Assembly (NCBI RefSeq): GCF_032362555.1
Contig: NC_083522.1
Coordinates: 3,388,001 to 3,452,000 of the forward strand
Direction of reading: 5' to 3'
Length of the DNA: 64,000 nt
Source of the DNA: Amyelois transitella
Taxonomy: Eukaryota; Arthropoda; Insecta; Lepidoptera; Pyralidae
The notes under the pieces are model-generated. The model did not search any database. It saw only the letters and a program-made list of their open reading frames with translations, and was not told the DNA's origin. Positions within the stretch are counted from its first letter, which is position 1. Every line of letters starts with the position of its first letter. This document shows positions 33,297 to 43,300 of this stretch, piece by piece. Position numbers and translations under genes: made by a program.

Positions 33297-33647
33297 TTAA
33301 GGATTAGGAGTAACAAACACTAAAACTGGAGTTAATTTAGGATCCCATCCTGTGTTCTTCGATTGCGGCGTCAAATCTCCACTCTTATGTGTTTCGGAGA
33401 TCTTCACAAAAATGTCCTTAAACTTCTTCTCTATAGTCTTATCGTCAATCGACTGGTCCACGTCTTCGATGGAACATTGTACAGGAATCACTGTTTTTCC
33501 AGTAGTGTATGGGGTTTCCTTGCCGAATTGTAAATCCATGAAATCGTTAAGAATTCCCGTCAGAACCTTCTTCGGTGTAGGGTTGATGGTGGGGTCCGTA
33601 GACCCTCTGGATAACTCATCGATGGTTACCGTTGGGACGAAAGACAT
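33297..33647 (-). CDS. 116-aa protein with a diverged LN-module
   Basis: The ATG at 33647 opens a single coding exon; a non-coding first exon (about 33765-33811) is joined at donor TTTAG/GTAAGC and acceptor TTTTCCAG (exon 2 begins 33670). Residues 8-45 (from VTIDELSRGSTDPT to ILNDFMDLQFGK) fit the spacing of the 38-residue module found three times in the 40-44-kb gene: the first hydrophobic, L, P, NP, L, LN, M and F fall in register, while W, A, the first T of TNP and E of LE are replaced. No signal peptide is evident, unlike the neighbours, so it may be cytosolic or leave the cell another way. The second half (KTVIPVQCSIEDVDQSIDDK, then a Val/Pro-rich end VLVFVTPNP) is unassigned. No known family recognised. 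Confidence 0.8.
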   Translation of the reverse strand: MSFVPTVTIDELSRGSTDPTINPTPKKVLTGILNDFMDLQFGKETPYTTGKTVIPVQCSIEDVDQSIDDKTIEKKFKDIFVKISETHKSGDLTPQSKNTGWDPKLTPVLVFVTPNP

Positions 33648-33764
33648 GGCTGTTTTGGTTTTTATTTTATCTGGAAAATGGAAACTAAATTCGGTAATTT
33701 TGTTTAAATAAAAGAATATAGATTCAATTTAGATACTCAATGACAAACTTGTAATTGTGCTTAC

Positions 33765-33811
33765 CTAAATGTGTGCAAACGTCTCGTCGAAGTTATATTT
33801 CAGGACAAACT
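33765..33811 (-). other. Non-coding first exon of the 33.3-kb gene
   Basis: Runs from the initiator A (33811) to the donor ACATTTAG/GTAAGCAC. The intron to 33671 is about 94 nt. Confidence 0.65.
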
Positions 33812-33845
33812 GACAACAAAATCGACACACCTCATTTTATTTATA
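33807..33845 (-). promoter_or_regulatory. Core promoter of the 33.3-kb gene
   Basis: TATAAATA (33845-33838) and initiator TCAGTTT (33813-33807), about 34 bp apart. The same pair with the same spacing precedes the small-peptide gene at 32.3 kb. Confidence 0.8.
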
Positions 33846-33849
33846 AAAT

Positions 33850-35225
33850 ACACAATCAGTGCTTGAGATAGGAGCCCTGTCAGTTCTGTAGATAAGGTCA
33901 CACGTCGTTTGGTGACTGAATGTACCATAATACATCAAATTTGATAAAATTAAACCTATTACTCATACAAGGAATTCCGAATATATTTTGCGCTTTTTAA
34001 TAGGAAATTTTATTTATTTTCTTCGCTTCTTACCGTGTATCACTTCCTTACAAAGATCGACACAAAATGATGTTTGTTTCACATCGCCCCCTTACTAGAT
34101 TGGGAAATGTTTCTAAAGCTAAAGATATTTTTTATATAAAATACATACCTACTTATGATATAAAGAAAGGAAGAAAAAAAGAAAATTATCCCCTCAGCAT
34201 TTGTGATATAATTACAACAACGCTGGTCTTCCGAGAGCACCAAGATCTCAATATCAATTACAACACTCTCAAATTATCCTTCTACATACGACAACAATTA
34301 ATTGTAGCGCCAAAATGTACCTACCACTTTTATATATAGTGAAATAATTACATTTTCAAAAAGTTTTTCATTTACGGAGATGATATTCAGTAGGATAAAA
34401 CACATGAATTAAAAATCAGCTATCCTTCTTTTGCTAATATCTCTCTATAAATCTACATAGCCAGTACACACAATAAATACTATTATATAAGTAATCGGAC
34501 ATTAAAAAATCCTATCACTTCGACTCAATTCACTGTCGAAGACATCATACATTTATTTTTTATTTTGTATATAGAAATCTAAATATTAAAGAACTTCCAT
34601 TTACTAAAGTTTTGTATGCCCCCCTAAGAATTTAAAATGTATTTTTTTGAAATTCTTTTCTAGACTGTTCTGCTCTGTGTAATCCGTAATGGATAAAGAC
34701 GTGATTACGATATGTAGGTATGTAAGTGTCATTTTAAACAAAGATCGGCTATTTAGAATCACATGTTTTTTGTAATCGATAGCTTGATAACATGCACTCC
34801 CATAAAAGATACCTTATCTTGCAAAACCGCAATATTTGGCATGGATGGGTATGACACAAGTATTTTTATCACATTTTTCGTGTTTACCATTACGAATCAA
34901 TATATCAAAGTCTATTTGTTATCAATGGTGAACCTACAACATTCCAAGGGCGTGAAAGTTTCCATGTTTTTATCATACTTGCCTGGTTTCAAAAGTCCTG
35001 ATAACTACTTTGGGCACTGTAAAAAAGATTTACAGCCCCATTTAGTTTTTATTCTTTTTTGACCTACCTATTGAATTACCTACACAAAGTTATGCTTGCT
35101 CTAAAAAAATTACTTGTATATAAGTACAATGTTAATAATTTAATTTCTACAACTAGGTTCTTTGAATATCCTACTCCAAAAAGCATTCTATTTACCGTAA
35201 TTATAAAAAACAATTACAATACTAT
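33850..35225. other. AT-rich intergenic DNA
   Basis: No gene. 34662-34730 carries a weak SINE-1 tail (AGACTGTTCTGCTCTGTGTA, AAAGACGTGATTACGATATG). The plus ORFs at 34067-34339 and 34763-35062 have no support. Confidence 0.4.
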
Positions 35226-35227
35226 AT

Positions 35228-35332
35228 ACATATACATACATATGGTCACGTCTATTTCCCTTACGGGGTAGAAAGAGCCAACAGTCTTGAAAAGACTGAA
35301 TGGCCACGTTCAGCTATTTGAATGATAGAATA
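35228..35332 (-). mobile_element. SINE-1 3' part, minus strand
   Basis: CATATGGTCACGTCTATTTC to GGCCACGTTCAGCTATTTG, the reverse of the SINE-1 3' half. It lies 75 bp beyond the stop codon of the 35.4-kb gene. Confidence 0.8.
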
Positions 35333-35406
35333 CCTACAATACAACACTATATTTTTATTAATAATAAATAAAATCGATGAAATGGTTACAAAGTCAGAAT
35401 TTCAAT

Positions 35407-37174
35407 TTACATAGGTCCAATATCTCCGCCAATCACGACTCCAGGCACAATTACTGGGTTCAGCAAATCAACTGGGTTCACTTCTGGGGGCGAAATGGCT
35501 ACAGCTTCGATAGGGTTGATGGTCTCTGGGTTAATAGCGATGACGTCAATGGGGTTGTAGTCGGGGACCACGATGACCGGTTCGGGCTGAATTTCTGGAG
35601 AGGGAACAACAATGACGGGCTCGGGTTGTACTTCGGGGCTGGGGACTACGATGACTGGCTCTGGTTGCACCTCGGGAGTTGGTGCTGGTGGCCTTGGGTT
35701 GACGGGCGCGGGGGGGCGGGGGTTGGGGTAGACCTCAGTGTTGTCTGGTAGGATGACGGGAGCGGGCGCAACGACTTCGGGGGCAGCGGCAGACTGTAAA
35801 GAATTTACAAATAAAATAGTTAATTATTTATTCTGTATTGTAACCATTATAATTTGTAGAGTACAATAGGCGGACTTTATGCTAATAGCATTATCAAACA
35901 GTTTACCATTGGGTTAAGCAGAGAACCTTTGTGTGGATGTTAATGTATGATAAAAAATTTATAAAGGTCTCATCATCCTTCTGGCATTATAATCCGTCTC
36001 TGGAGAAAAGCTCTGCGTGTTCCTATGACCACGATCCTGAATTGGGTAAATCTAGTATTTACACAAAACGTCACCTGATATTTGCTCTACATCCAGCCTA
36101 AATATGAAGGTTTCCTCACGATGTTTTTCCTCACGATAACTGCATCGAAAATGCTTAAACATAATAACATTAATCCTCTACCTACGTCTTACACCCTTAA
36201 TTTTTTTTTATATTTCATTGCCTTCATATTAATGAATGATATATTATTAACGTCACCCATTTTCAAACTATAATATTATATTTTATTCTAAGATAAATGC
36301 GCTTGACTAATTATTAAAATCGGATTAATTTGGACATGCCATGATAATATGAATTTATTTTTTATGCAGTTTTCTCGAATTGAGATTAAATATTTCTCAA
36401 TAGATTTTTTTATCGACCATTTTACTAAATAATATACTAGGATAAAAATGGCACAACTGTTACAGATAAATCGAAAGCCAGAATAAAACTTTCATTTTAA
36501 TTCACAGTAGATAGTAGTACCTAGTAGTTTTAAATAACGCATGAAGGCCCCTGTTGGACACACCATTTACCCATAAGAAAGAAATAATAAGAAAGAAAAT
36601 GTATTTGTAAGTCTTGTTTGTAATGAACAAAGTCAGAACCAATCAATAGTTTCCAAATTATGCACAAAATTAAATAAGACCTCCAGGATATGTTATTCAT
36701 GGGAATTCCCACGGAGCGAGGCCCAAGGGAAACGTTTAACAAATAAACTCAAAACTAAGGTCTTTGAAGATAGCAGTACAATATCAAACACATAAGCTAC
36801 TTTTATTTAGACAGACCTACCCATGGAAGCTCAGCGCTAGGAAATCACTATCACTACATAATTAAAAGGGAAGTGACGTCCCGCTTTTATCCCATGTCTT
36901 TATGTATGTATGCTTAGATGGACTTTGATGCAGATTTTTTAATAGATAGGGTGATTCAAGATCGATGTTTATATGTATAAATGCTACCAGTGTAAAGCCG
37001 GCGCGGGTCGCTAGTAAATAAACACATTTGTACCTCTTGGTTGATGTTCAGGATGATCTGGACCAGTGGGCTTTCAGAAGCCGCAGCAGGTTTAGCCACG
37101 ACTGCTGGCTTCACTGGCGCCTGGCTGCCCAGGGTCACGGCCAGGACCGATAAGAATACTGCCAGGAATTTCAT
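35407..37174 (-). CDS. Secreted Pro/Val-rich protein, two coding exons, 175 aa
   Basis: Exon 1 (37034-37174) encodes MKFLAVFLSVLAVTLGSQAP (signal peptide) and a segment ending SPLVQIILNINQE, then GAG/GTACAA. Exon 2 (35407-35793) follows TTCTTTACAG and encodes 128 residues beginning SAAAPEVVAPAPVILP, then a Pro-rich stretch, three tandem 13-residue units of the form SPEVQPEPVIVVP, and a closing domain with DYNPIDVIAINPE and VNPVDLLNPVIVPGVVIGGD. Both sides of the junction are phase 0. A short non-coding first exon ends at 37586. AATAAA (reverse of TTTATT near 35354) can end the transcript. Exon 2 is nearly identical to the last exon of the 40.3-kb gene, but this gene lacks the W/LN modules. 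The extended, Cys-free composition suggests a structural secreted protein (matrix, cuticle or silk-associated); this is inference. Confidence 0.88.
35980..36125 (+). repeat. SINE-2 type repeat in the intron of the 35.4-kb gene
   Basis: CTATGACCACGATCCTGAAT, TTTACACAAAACGTCACC and AAATATGAAGGTTTCCTCAC match SINE-2 copies at 16.66 and 41.12 kb. Confidence 0.5.
36895..37018 (+). repeat. Interspersed repeat abutting an exon donor
   Basis: TTTATGTATGTATGCTTAGA, TTTTTTAATAGATAGGGTGA, TTTATATGTATAAATGCTAC and GGCGCGGGTCGCTAGTAAAT. A second copy lies at 49028-49180. It ends 15 bp before the exon 1 donor of the 35.4-kb gene. Confidence 0.7.
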
Positions 37175-37279
37175 GGTTGCTATAAGAAAAAAATAAGTTG
37201 TAATTAATTTAACTTAGTGTAAAATTGAGAGACAGGATGAGGCAGTACGTGTTAAATGTTATAAGTATGAATGAAAGCG

Positions 37280-37508
37280 CCGTTGGAAAATTAGAATAGA
37301 ATCATTCCATATCTTTCTCATGGATGTCATAAAAGGTGACTTAGGGAAATGCTTATAAACTTGGATTTTTTCTGGTAGGCAATGGGGTAGTAACCTGACA
37401 TTTTTTGAATCGCAATTCCATTATTCAGCTATACAGCTGAACGCGGCCATTTGATATTTTCTATACTGTTGTACTGTCTACCCCGCAAGAAATATAGACG
37501 AGATAGTA
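37280..37508 (+). mobile_element. SINE-1 copy, old
   Basis: Diverged unit (CATGGATGTCATAAAAGGTG, CCCCGCAAGAAATATAGACG) in the 5' UTR intron of the 35.4-kb gene. Confidence 0.65.
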
Positions 37509-37585
37509 ACTTATGTCATACGAAAATAAAATGAGTTATGTGAGACGATAAATATATAAGTTCACTTGTAATACTTTTCACTTAC

Positions 37586-37633
37586 CCGGTGTTAACAAAT
37601 TTGGCAAGAAAATTAAATTATTCTGTATTTATA
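37586..37633 (-). promoter_or_regulatory. Promoter and tiny first exon of the 35.4-kb gene
   Basis: TATAAATA at 37633-37626 lies 48 nt before the splice donor ACCGG/GTAAGT at 37586. A start about 30 bp below the TATA box leaves a leader exon of only about 16-20 nt. The block TTGCCAAATTTGTTAACA is shared with the promoter at 44.7 kb. Confidence 0.7.
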
Positions 37634-37639
37634 CTTGAA

Positions 37640-37960
37640 TTGAAGATAAATAACATATACCTATCTTCAATTTATGACTGATATATAACTATCATACATG
37701 AATTGCTTAAATAGACGTAGGTAATTGTAAAGGGATCAGACAGATAATAGATCATAAACAGTAGTTCCTATTTGAAAAACAGAGGTAGGCATCATTTGGG
37801 CGTAGTTGCCAATAAGTAGTACTAATAGCAAAGTACAAGTGTTTGATCCAATCAAGAACATTCTGTAAAAGATCAAGAGTACCTTAAACTTATAACGCAA
37901 AAAGAAGGTACCTATGTTATGCAAGGTACCTATAAATACCCAACAATATTTTTTAATGTA
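37640..37960. other. Upstream region without a gene
   Basis: AT-rich; probably holds the distal promoter of the 35.4-kb gene. No motif can be assigned. Confidence 0.35.
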
Positions 37961-37965
37961 GACAA

Positions 37966-38172
37966 TGTGCAATTAATTGTCCACGATTTAGATTCAAGAG
38001 TTCTATATTTGTGAATTAACGTCCGATGAAAATGCTGCAGTGTAGTTTTTTCGGCGCTTCTTCTACACATAGGTACGTTTTCTAAATGGTAGTAGACATA
38101 ATAAGATTAAAGTGATGTCACGTCATTAAGTGAAACCTTGTATCCAATTTAGATAATAAATCCACTAAATAT
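37966..38172 (+). mobile_element. LINE 3'-tail fragment
   Basis: Close relative of the copy at 11.52 kb: GACAATGTGCAATTAATTGT, CCGATGAAAATGCTGCAGTG, CTTCTTCTACACATAGG and CTTGTATCCAATTTAGATAA. Confidence 0.7.
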
Positions 38173-38469
38173 TTACATACACTAAAAGCCCAATAAATAT
38201 TTACGGAAAAATTACTTATTAATATAATTAGTAGATAAGTTAAGTACTCAACGATACAATTTTTTTATTAATTAAATATTTTATTTAATTTATCACTTTA
38301 ACTTATCATATAAATATAAAAATGTATTCCAGCCTTATACCGCTTACCTCTGAAACTCTTTCTGTTCTGACACAATGGAAATAAAGTTATTTGAATATGA
38401 AATCAAATGAAGAAGAACAAAGGTCGAAAAGCCGACCACTGACCCTCCACCACCACAATGCTTCGTGTG

Positions 38470-38770
38470 ATGAAGGGTGCAATTGTCAACACGCAAAGAT
38501 GAGAGAATGAGAGAGAGAGTGAGAGAGACAGTGAGAGATCACTCTCTTTTTACAAGTTCATCAGTTCAGAGTACTCTTAACCCGCCCTTTCCCTATGATT
38601 TGTTCAAAGTACGAACTTCCCCTTCCATTGTTCACATTCATACCCTTCCGGTATATTTGCTTAGTCAACTTGCTTTCATTCATTCACATGACCAAATCAT
38701 CTTAACATTTAATTTTCTATTCCTGTTACACTTATCTTCTATAAGTGTTTTTGTACTCTTTCAGTGCAAA
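38470..38770 (-). mobile_element. RTE fragment, minus strand
   Basis: CCTTCCGGTATATTTGCTTA, GTCAACTTGCTTTCATTCAT and CACATGACCAAATCATCTTA parallel the reverse strand of the RTE piece at 3535-3620. A (GAGA)n-rich stretch at 38500-38540 precedes it. Decayed. Confidence 0.65.
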
Positions 38771-38916
38771 AAAATCGCTAAGTTATGACCATTTCGACTT
38801 GATATAGCACACCTGCATTAGGTTTAAGGATTTGTTATTGTTATATTTGTTTGTGTTTGTAGCATTGTCGAATAAACATTTTATGTATCTATTTAATAGT
38901 ATCGTTTATAGCAATA

Positions 38917-39660
38917 GGCTATTTTACACCATGTAAAAAAAAATATAAAAATGCACGTATCTTATAGATTTTGTAAAAAATAAAAGAAAAACATCGATCA
39001 TTATTCATAAAAGTGCAATATGGATTTTATAATTCAATTTAAAAAATCCTCTTTTTTAATCTGTTCTTCAAAAGTCGAAAACGCTATCCGCCATGTTGGG
39101 TACTGACGTGACGTCATACTTTTAGTAAACAAATATCGAATCGAAAACATATTGATGATGTCAGGCTCTGTTTATTTTGAAATTTTAAAATTTCTATCAC
39201 GTTTTTGGGTTTTTACTCTTTAATAATTTAATAGAATCATAGAAGACGGTTTTGTGAAAGCAGACAATATAAATCTACCGAGGATTAATACGTTGATGGT
39301 GGCGAAATTTTTTGCGTCCAATCCCGATTTCTGTTCTGCTGAGTTAAGAAATGTTAAAACAGCGATGTAAGTATTTATTGTATTAAACATTCTCTTACAA
39401 TACACAATTATAATAGGTAAATTATTACACAACCAATCCAACATAACCTATTTTTTGTATTGTTTACTAAAAGTATGACGTCACGAGTCAAAACAGCATG
39501 GCGGATGGCGTTTTCGCGCAAAAATACAAAATCATAAATAATAAATCGTTTTTAGAGCACTTTTCGGCTTCAAAAAATTTTAATAAAAATTCTATAGGTA
39601 TAACACAGTCTCAGGATTGATTTAAAACAGTTTTCAAAAAAGAGTGTAATAGCCTATTCT
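38917..39660. mobile_element. Foldback/MITE-type element with nested inverted repeats
   Basis: The ends AATAGGCTATTTTACACC and AGAGTGTAATAGCCTATT are inverted copies. Inside, AAACGCTATCCGCCATGTTG with TGACGTCATACTTTTAGTAA (39076-39129) recurs inverted at 39459-39515 (TTTACTAAAAGTATGACGTC, AGCATGGCGGATGGCGTTTT). About 740 bp. The 74-codon minus ORF inside shows no transposase motif, so it is probably non-autonomous. Confidence 0.75.
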
Positions 39661-39739
39661 TATGGGAACAGTCAGTTTTCCAGGATGAATTGTACTTTGT
39701 ATTTCTCAGTACTAATTATATTAAAAAGATACCTATGTT

Positions 39740-39988
39740 AAACGGTTTTCTTATATGTATATAAAATTGCCGTGTCACAATGTTCGTTCCCGTTCTCCGC
39801 CGAATCGGTTTGACCGATTCTCATGAAATTTTGTGAGCATATTGAGTAGGTCTGAGAATCGACCAATATCTATTTTTCATACCAATTAGTGATAAGGGTT
39901 GTCCATCATCAATTTTTTTTTTTTTCAAGATATTACTTGAAAATTATTTATATGGCAAAACAACGTTTGCCGGGACAGCTAGAATTAC
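39740..39988 (+). repeat. Interspersed repeat SINE-4, copy 1
   Basis: AATTGCCGTGTCACAATGTT, GTTTGACCGATTCTCATGAA, TGATAAGGGTTGTCCATCAT, GGCAAAACAACGTTTGCCGG and GACAGCTAGAAT. Related copies lie at 41.61 kb (same strand) and 45.95 kb (reverse). Confidence 0.75.
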
Positions 39989-40305
39989 AATAAAAATGAT
40001 GTAGGTTATTTACTAAAAGGTAAGTAAAAATAAGCCAAAAAGTCCTAGCTATCAGATCTCACCAATCTTTTGATCAAAGTATAAATTGGGCGTAGCATAT
40101 CTAGACTTAATAATATGATAGACATTTTCCCAACGACTTTATTGAACTGACGTTAAATACACAAACATATCATTCATAATCATATAAGCATACATGTGTT
40201 GCTTAAGGAAAATGGAAATTAAGAAGAATAAAACCAAAAAAGATTTCTAATGAAAAATATATATTCAGGTTATTTGTACGCAAGTTTTTTTCTCTACAGG
40301 TAGTT

Positions 40306-43300
40306 TTACATAGGTCCAATATCTCCGCCAATCACGACTCCAGGCACAATTACTGGGTTCAGCAAATCAACCGGGTTCACTTCTGGGGGCGAAATGGCTA
40401 CAGCTTCGATAGGGTTGAGGGTCTCTGGGTTAATAGCGATGACGTCAATCGGGTTGTAGTCGGGGACCACGATGACTGGTTCGGGCTGAACTTCTGGAGT
40501 GGGGAGAGGAGTGGGGGGGACGATGACGGGGGCTGGCGGCCTGGGGTTGACGGGCGCGGGGGGGCGGGGGTTGGGGTAAGCTTCAGTGTTGTCCGGGAGG
40601 ACGACGGGAGCGGGCGCGACGACTTCTGGGGCAGCAGACTGTAATTAAAAATAATAACATAAATCTGAGTGTTCCCTTTTCCATGCTTACCGGGGATTTA
40701 AAGAAAAAGTGCCGTGTGGTTCCCGGCACCAACACAAAAAAGAATAGGACCACTCCATCTCTTTCTAATGGATGTCGTAAAAGGCGACTAAGGGATAGGC
40801 TTACTTGGGATTCTTTTTTAGGCGATGGGGTAGCAACCTGTCACTATTTGAATCTCAATTCTATCATTAAGCCAAATAGCTGAACGTGGCCATTCAGTCT
40901 TTTCAAGACTGTTGGCTCTGTCTACCCCGTAAGGGATATAGACGTGACTATATGTATGTATGTATGTATATAAATCTGAGTTCTCCCGTTTCCATGCGTA
41001 GCGGTGTCGTTTCAGAGACCAATAAATACCGGGGATTTAAAAGAATTTTTGGTTTTTACAAATTTACCACCCAGAGGCATACCAGTACAAAACCTACTAC
41101 AGTTAGCCTCGAATCCCATTGTCTGAAGTGCGTCTATGACCACGACCCTGGATTGAATAAGTCAGATTTTTACATGAAGCGACTCCCGACTAATTCCGCA
41201 ACCTTTGCAGTAAAACCTTACCCTTATTGTATTATATTCAGGCATTCATTCATTATCGTAATCCATTTTCCATATAAGCGTATGTAATTGTATGAAAACT
41301 GACGCTTGACTAATTTATAAAAATCGCGGTAAATATCGATTTTGAGATTGATACGCCAAAATTATAAACGGGTATTTATATAAAGATTAAAATTTTAACT
41401 CGCGTCATTAGTACATTTTATTGCAGAGAATCTTGTGTTGAAGTTGTTGTTGGTTTTGGATCATATAAACAGGGATTTAGGTATAAATGCTGTTATTGTA
41501 CATAGTTGCAGTGCAAAAAAAACCTAGATACCTCTTGCTTAAGGTTTGATTATCATAACCATTTGTCCCCTGGCATTTGTAAAAATAAAGTTTCCACGGA
41601 AAATAAATTATATCTTATAAAATTCTCGGGTCACAATGTTCGTTTCCGTACTCAACGGCTTGACCGATTCTCATTTTGTGACCGATTCTGAAATTTTGTG
41701 AGCATATCGAGTAGGTCTGAGAATCGGCCAACATCCTGTTTTTCATACCTCTTAGTGATAAGGGTTGTCCCACGCTTAACATTTTTTTAACTAGAAATTA
41801 CTTAAAAATCATTTATATGGCAAAACAACGTTTGCCGGGACAGCTAGTAATAGCTTCTATGCTTTTTTGGTAACGAAGAAAAAACATTATGTGTGCCAAC
41901 TGCCTCAAAAAAGGCGACTAAGGGATAGGCTTATAATCTTGGGATTCTTTTAGGCGATGGGCTAGCAACCTGTCAATATTTGAATCTCAATTCTATCATT
42001 AAGCCAAACAGCTGAACGTGGCCTATCAAGTCTCTTCAAGACTGTTGGCTCTACCCCGCAAAGGCTATAGACGTGATTATATGTATGTATGTGAATTAGT
42101 ACCTGCTGTTTAATATTCAGGATGATCTGAACAAGAGGACTTCCAGATACAACAGACGGGTTGGCCACAACTACCGGCTGCACAGGCGCGTCCAGGACTT
42201 CTTCCACCACTTGTACGGGGTCAATGACTACTTCTGGAGCCACCACAGCTTCGGGGGTCACAGCAGTAAATCCTAGGGGAGTGGCGAGGACAATGAAGGT
42301 CTGGAAAAAGGCAATAGCGTAAACCAAAACTGTGTTCTATTGAATCCTAAAGTATGGTCCATAAAGTGGTTCTATTCTAAGAAAAGAACTACTCCATATC
42401 TTTCAGGGATAGCCTGACTTTTTAACTTAAGTCTTAAGTTAAACCCGTTTTCAAAAGTAAGAACGCAACTAGAACAAAAGCCAGGTGAATGATATTTTAT
42501 CTTCATGGAGTTATTCCCTTACTACATCCCCCCTCTGATAAGAAACCTTTAATCGTTATTGGAAATAGAAATCGTTATTTTTCCAAACAGGATAAAAGGT
42601 ATTATTTAACGTCAACAAAACATATATTTGAATTTACCGTCGCAAAGTTCAAGTAAAGAAAAAACGGCGGATCAAACTACACTGCAGCATTTACATCACA
42701 GAAATCTTCTATCTATATTTATTTTTACGTACCTGTTGAACACCACTGAATAAATTCTCCATAATATGGTTCAAAGACTGCTCCAAGTAAGGAATCAAGG
42801 CTGGGTTGGTGGCAGGGTTCGACAGGGCTTGGTCCAAGTCCGCGAGGGTCCAGTAGCTGATCTCCAAAGCGGGGATGACAACGGCCACTTGCGCTGTAGT
42901 AGGCTGGAGAATAATCATACGACTATTTAACCCCTTTTCCTCTTAGTAATCAAAATGTTTCGACAGCCTTTGTGGTGTAGCGGTAGTACGCTTGTCTGTG
43001 CCACAGTAGGTCCCGGGTTGGTATCCCGACCAGGGCATGATGAGAAAATAACCTGGCCTGATGTTCTTGTATGTGTTTCTATATAAGTATTTATTATAAA
43101 ATATAGTATCGTTGAGTATCTCGTAACACAAGTTTCGAACTAACTTCGAAGCTAACTTAATAGATTGATATACCTATACGGGACTGCATCCTTACCTCAT
43201 TGGAGGAGCCCGGGGTATCCTTTTTGATTTAATCCTTCCAGAAATTGGCCCAATTAATTTGTAGAGAAGCCCAAAATCCGAGTATGACGTATGATGTATG

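Noticed and set aside
38477-38788. Plus-strand ORF of 103 aa
   Set aside because: Antisense of an RTE fragment; its translation parallels the shadow ORF at 3495-3722.
42103-42327. Exon 4 of the modular gene as a separate gene with its own signal peptide
   Set aside because: The frame extended upstream has a hydrophobic start but only a TTG, not ATG, and the sequence TTTTTCCAG fits a splice acceptor in the right phase. A separate transcript is not fully excluded.
42962-43035. tRNA gene
   Set aside because: A and B boxes are present, but the stems do not close and conserved non-tRNA sequence continues downstream, shared with 61.77 kb; it is a tRNA-derived SINE.
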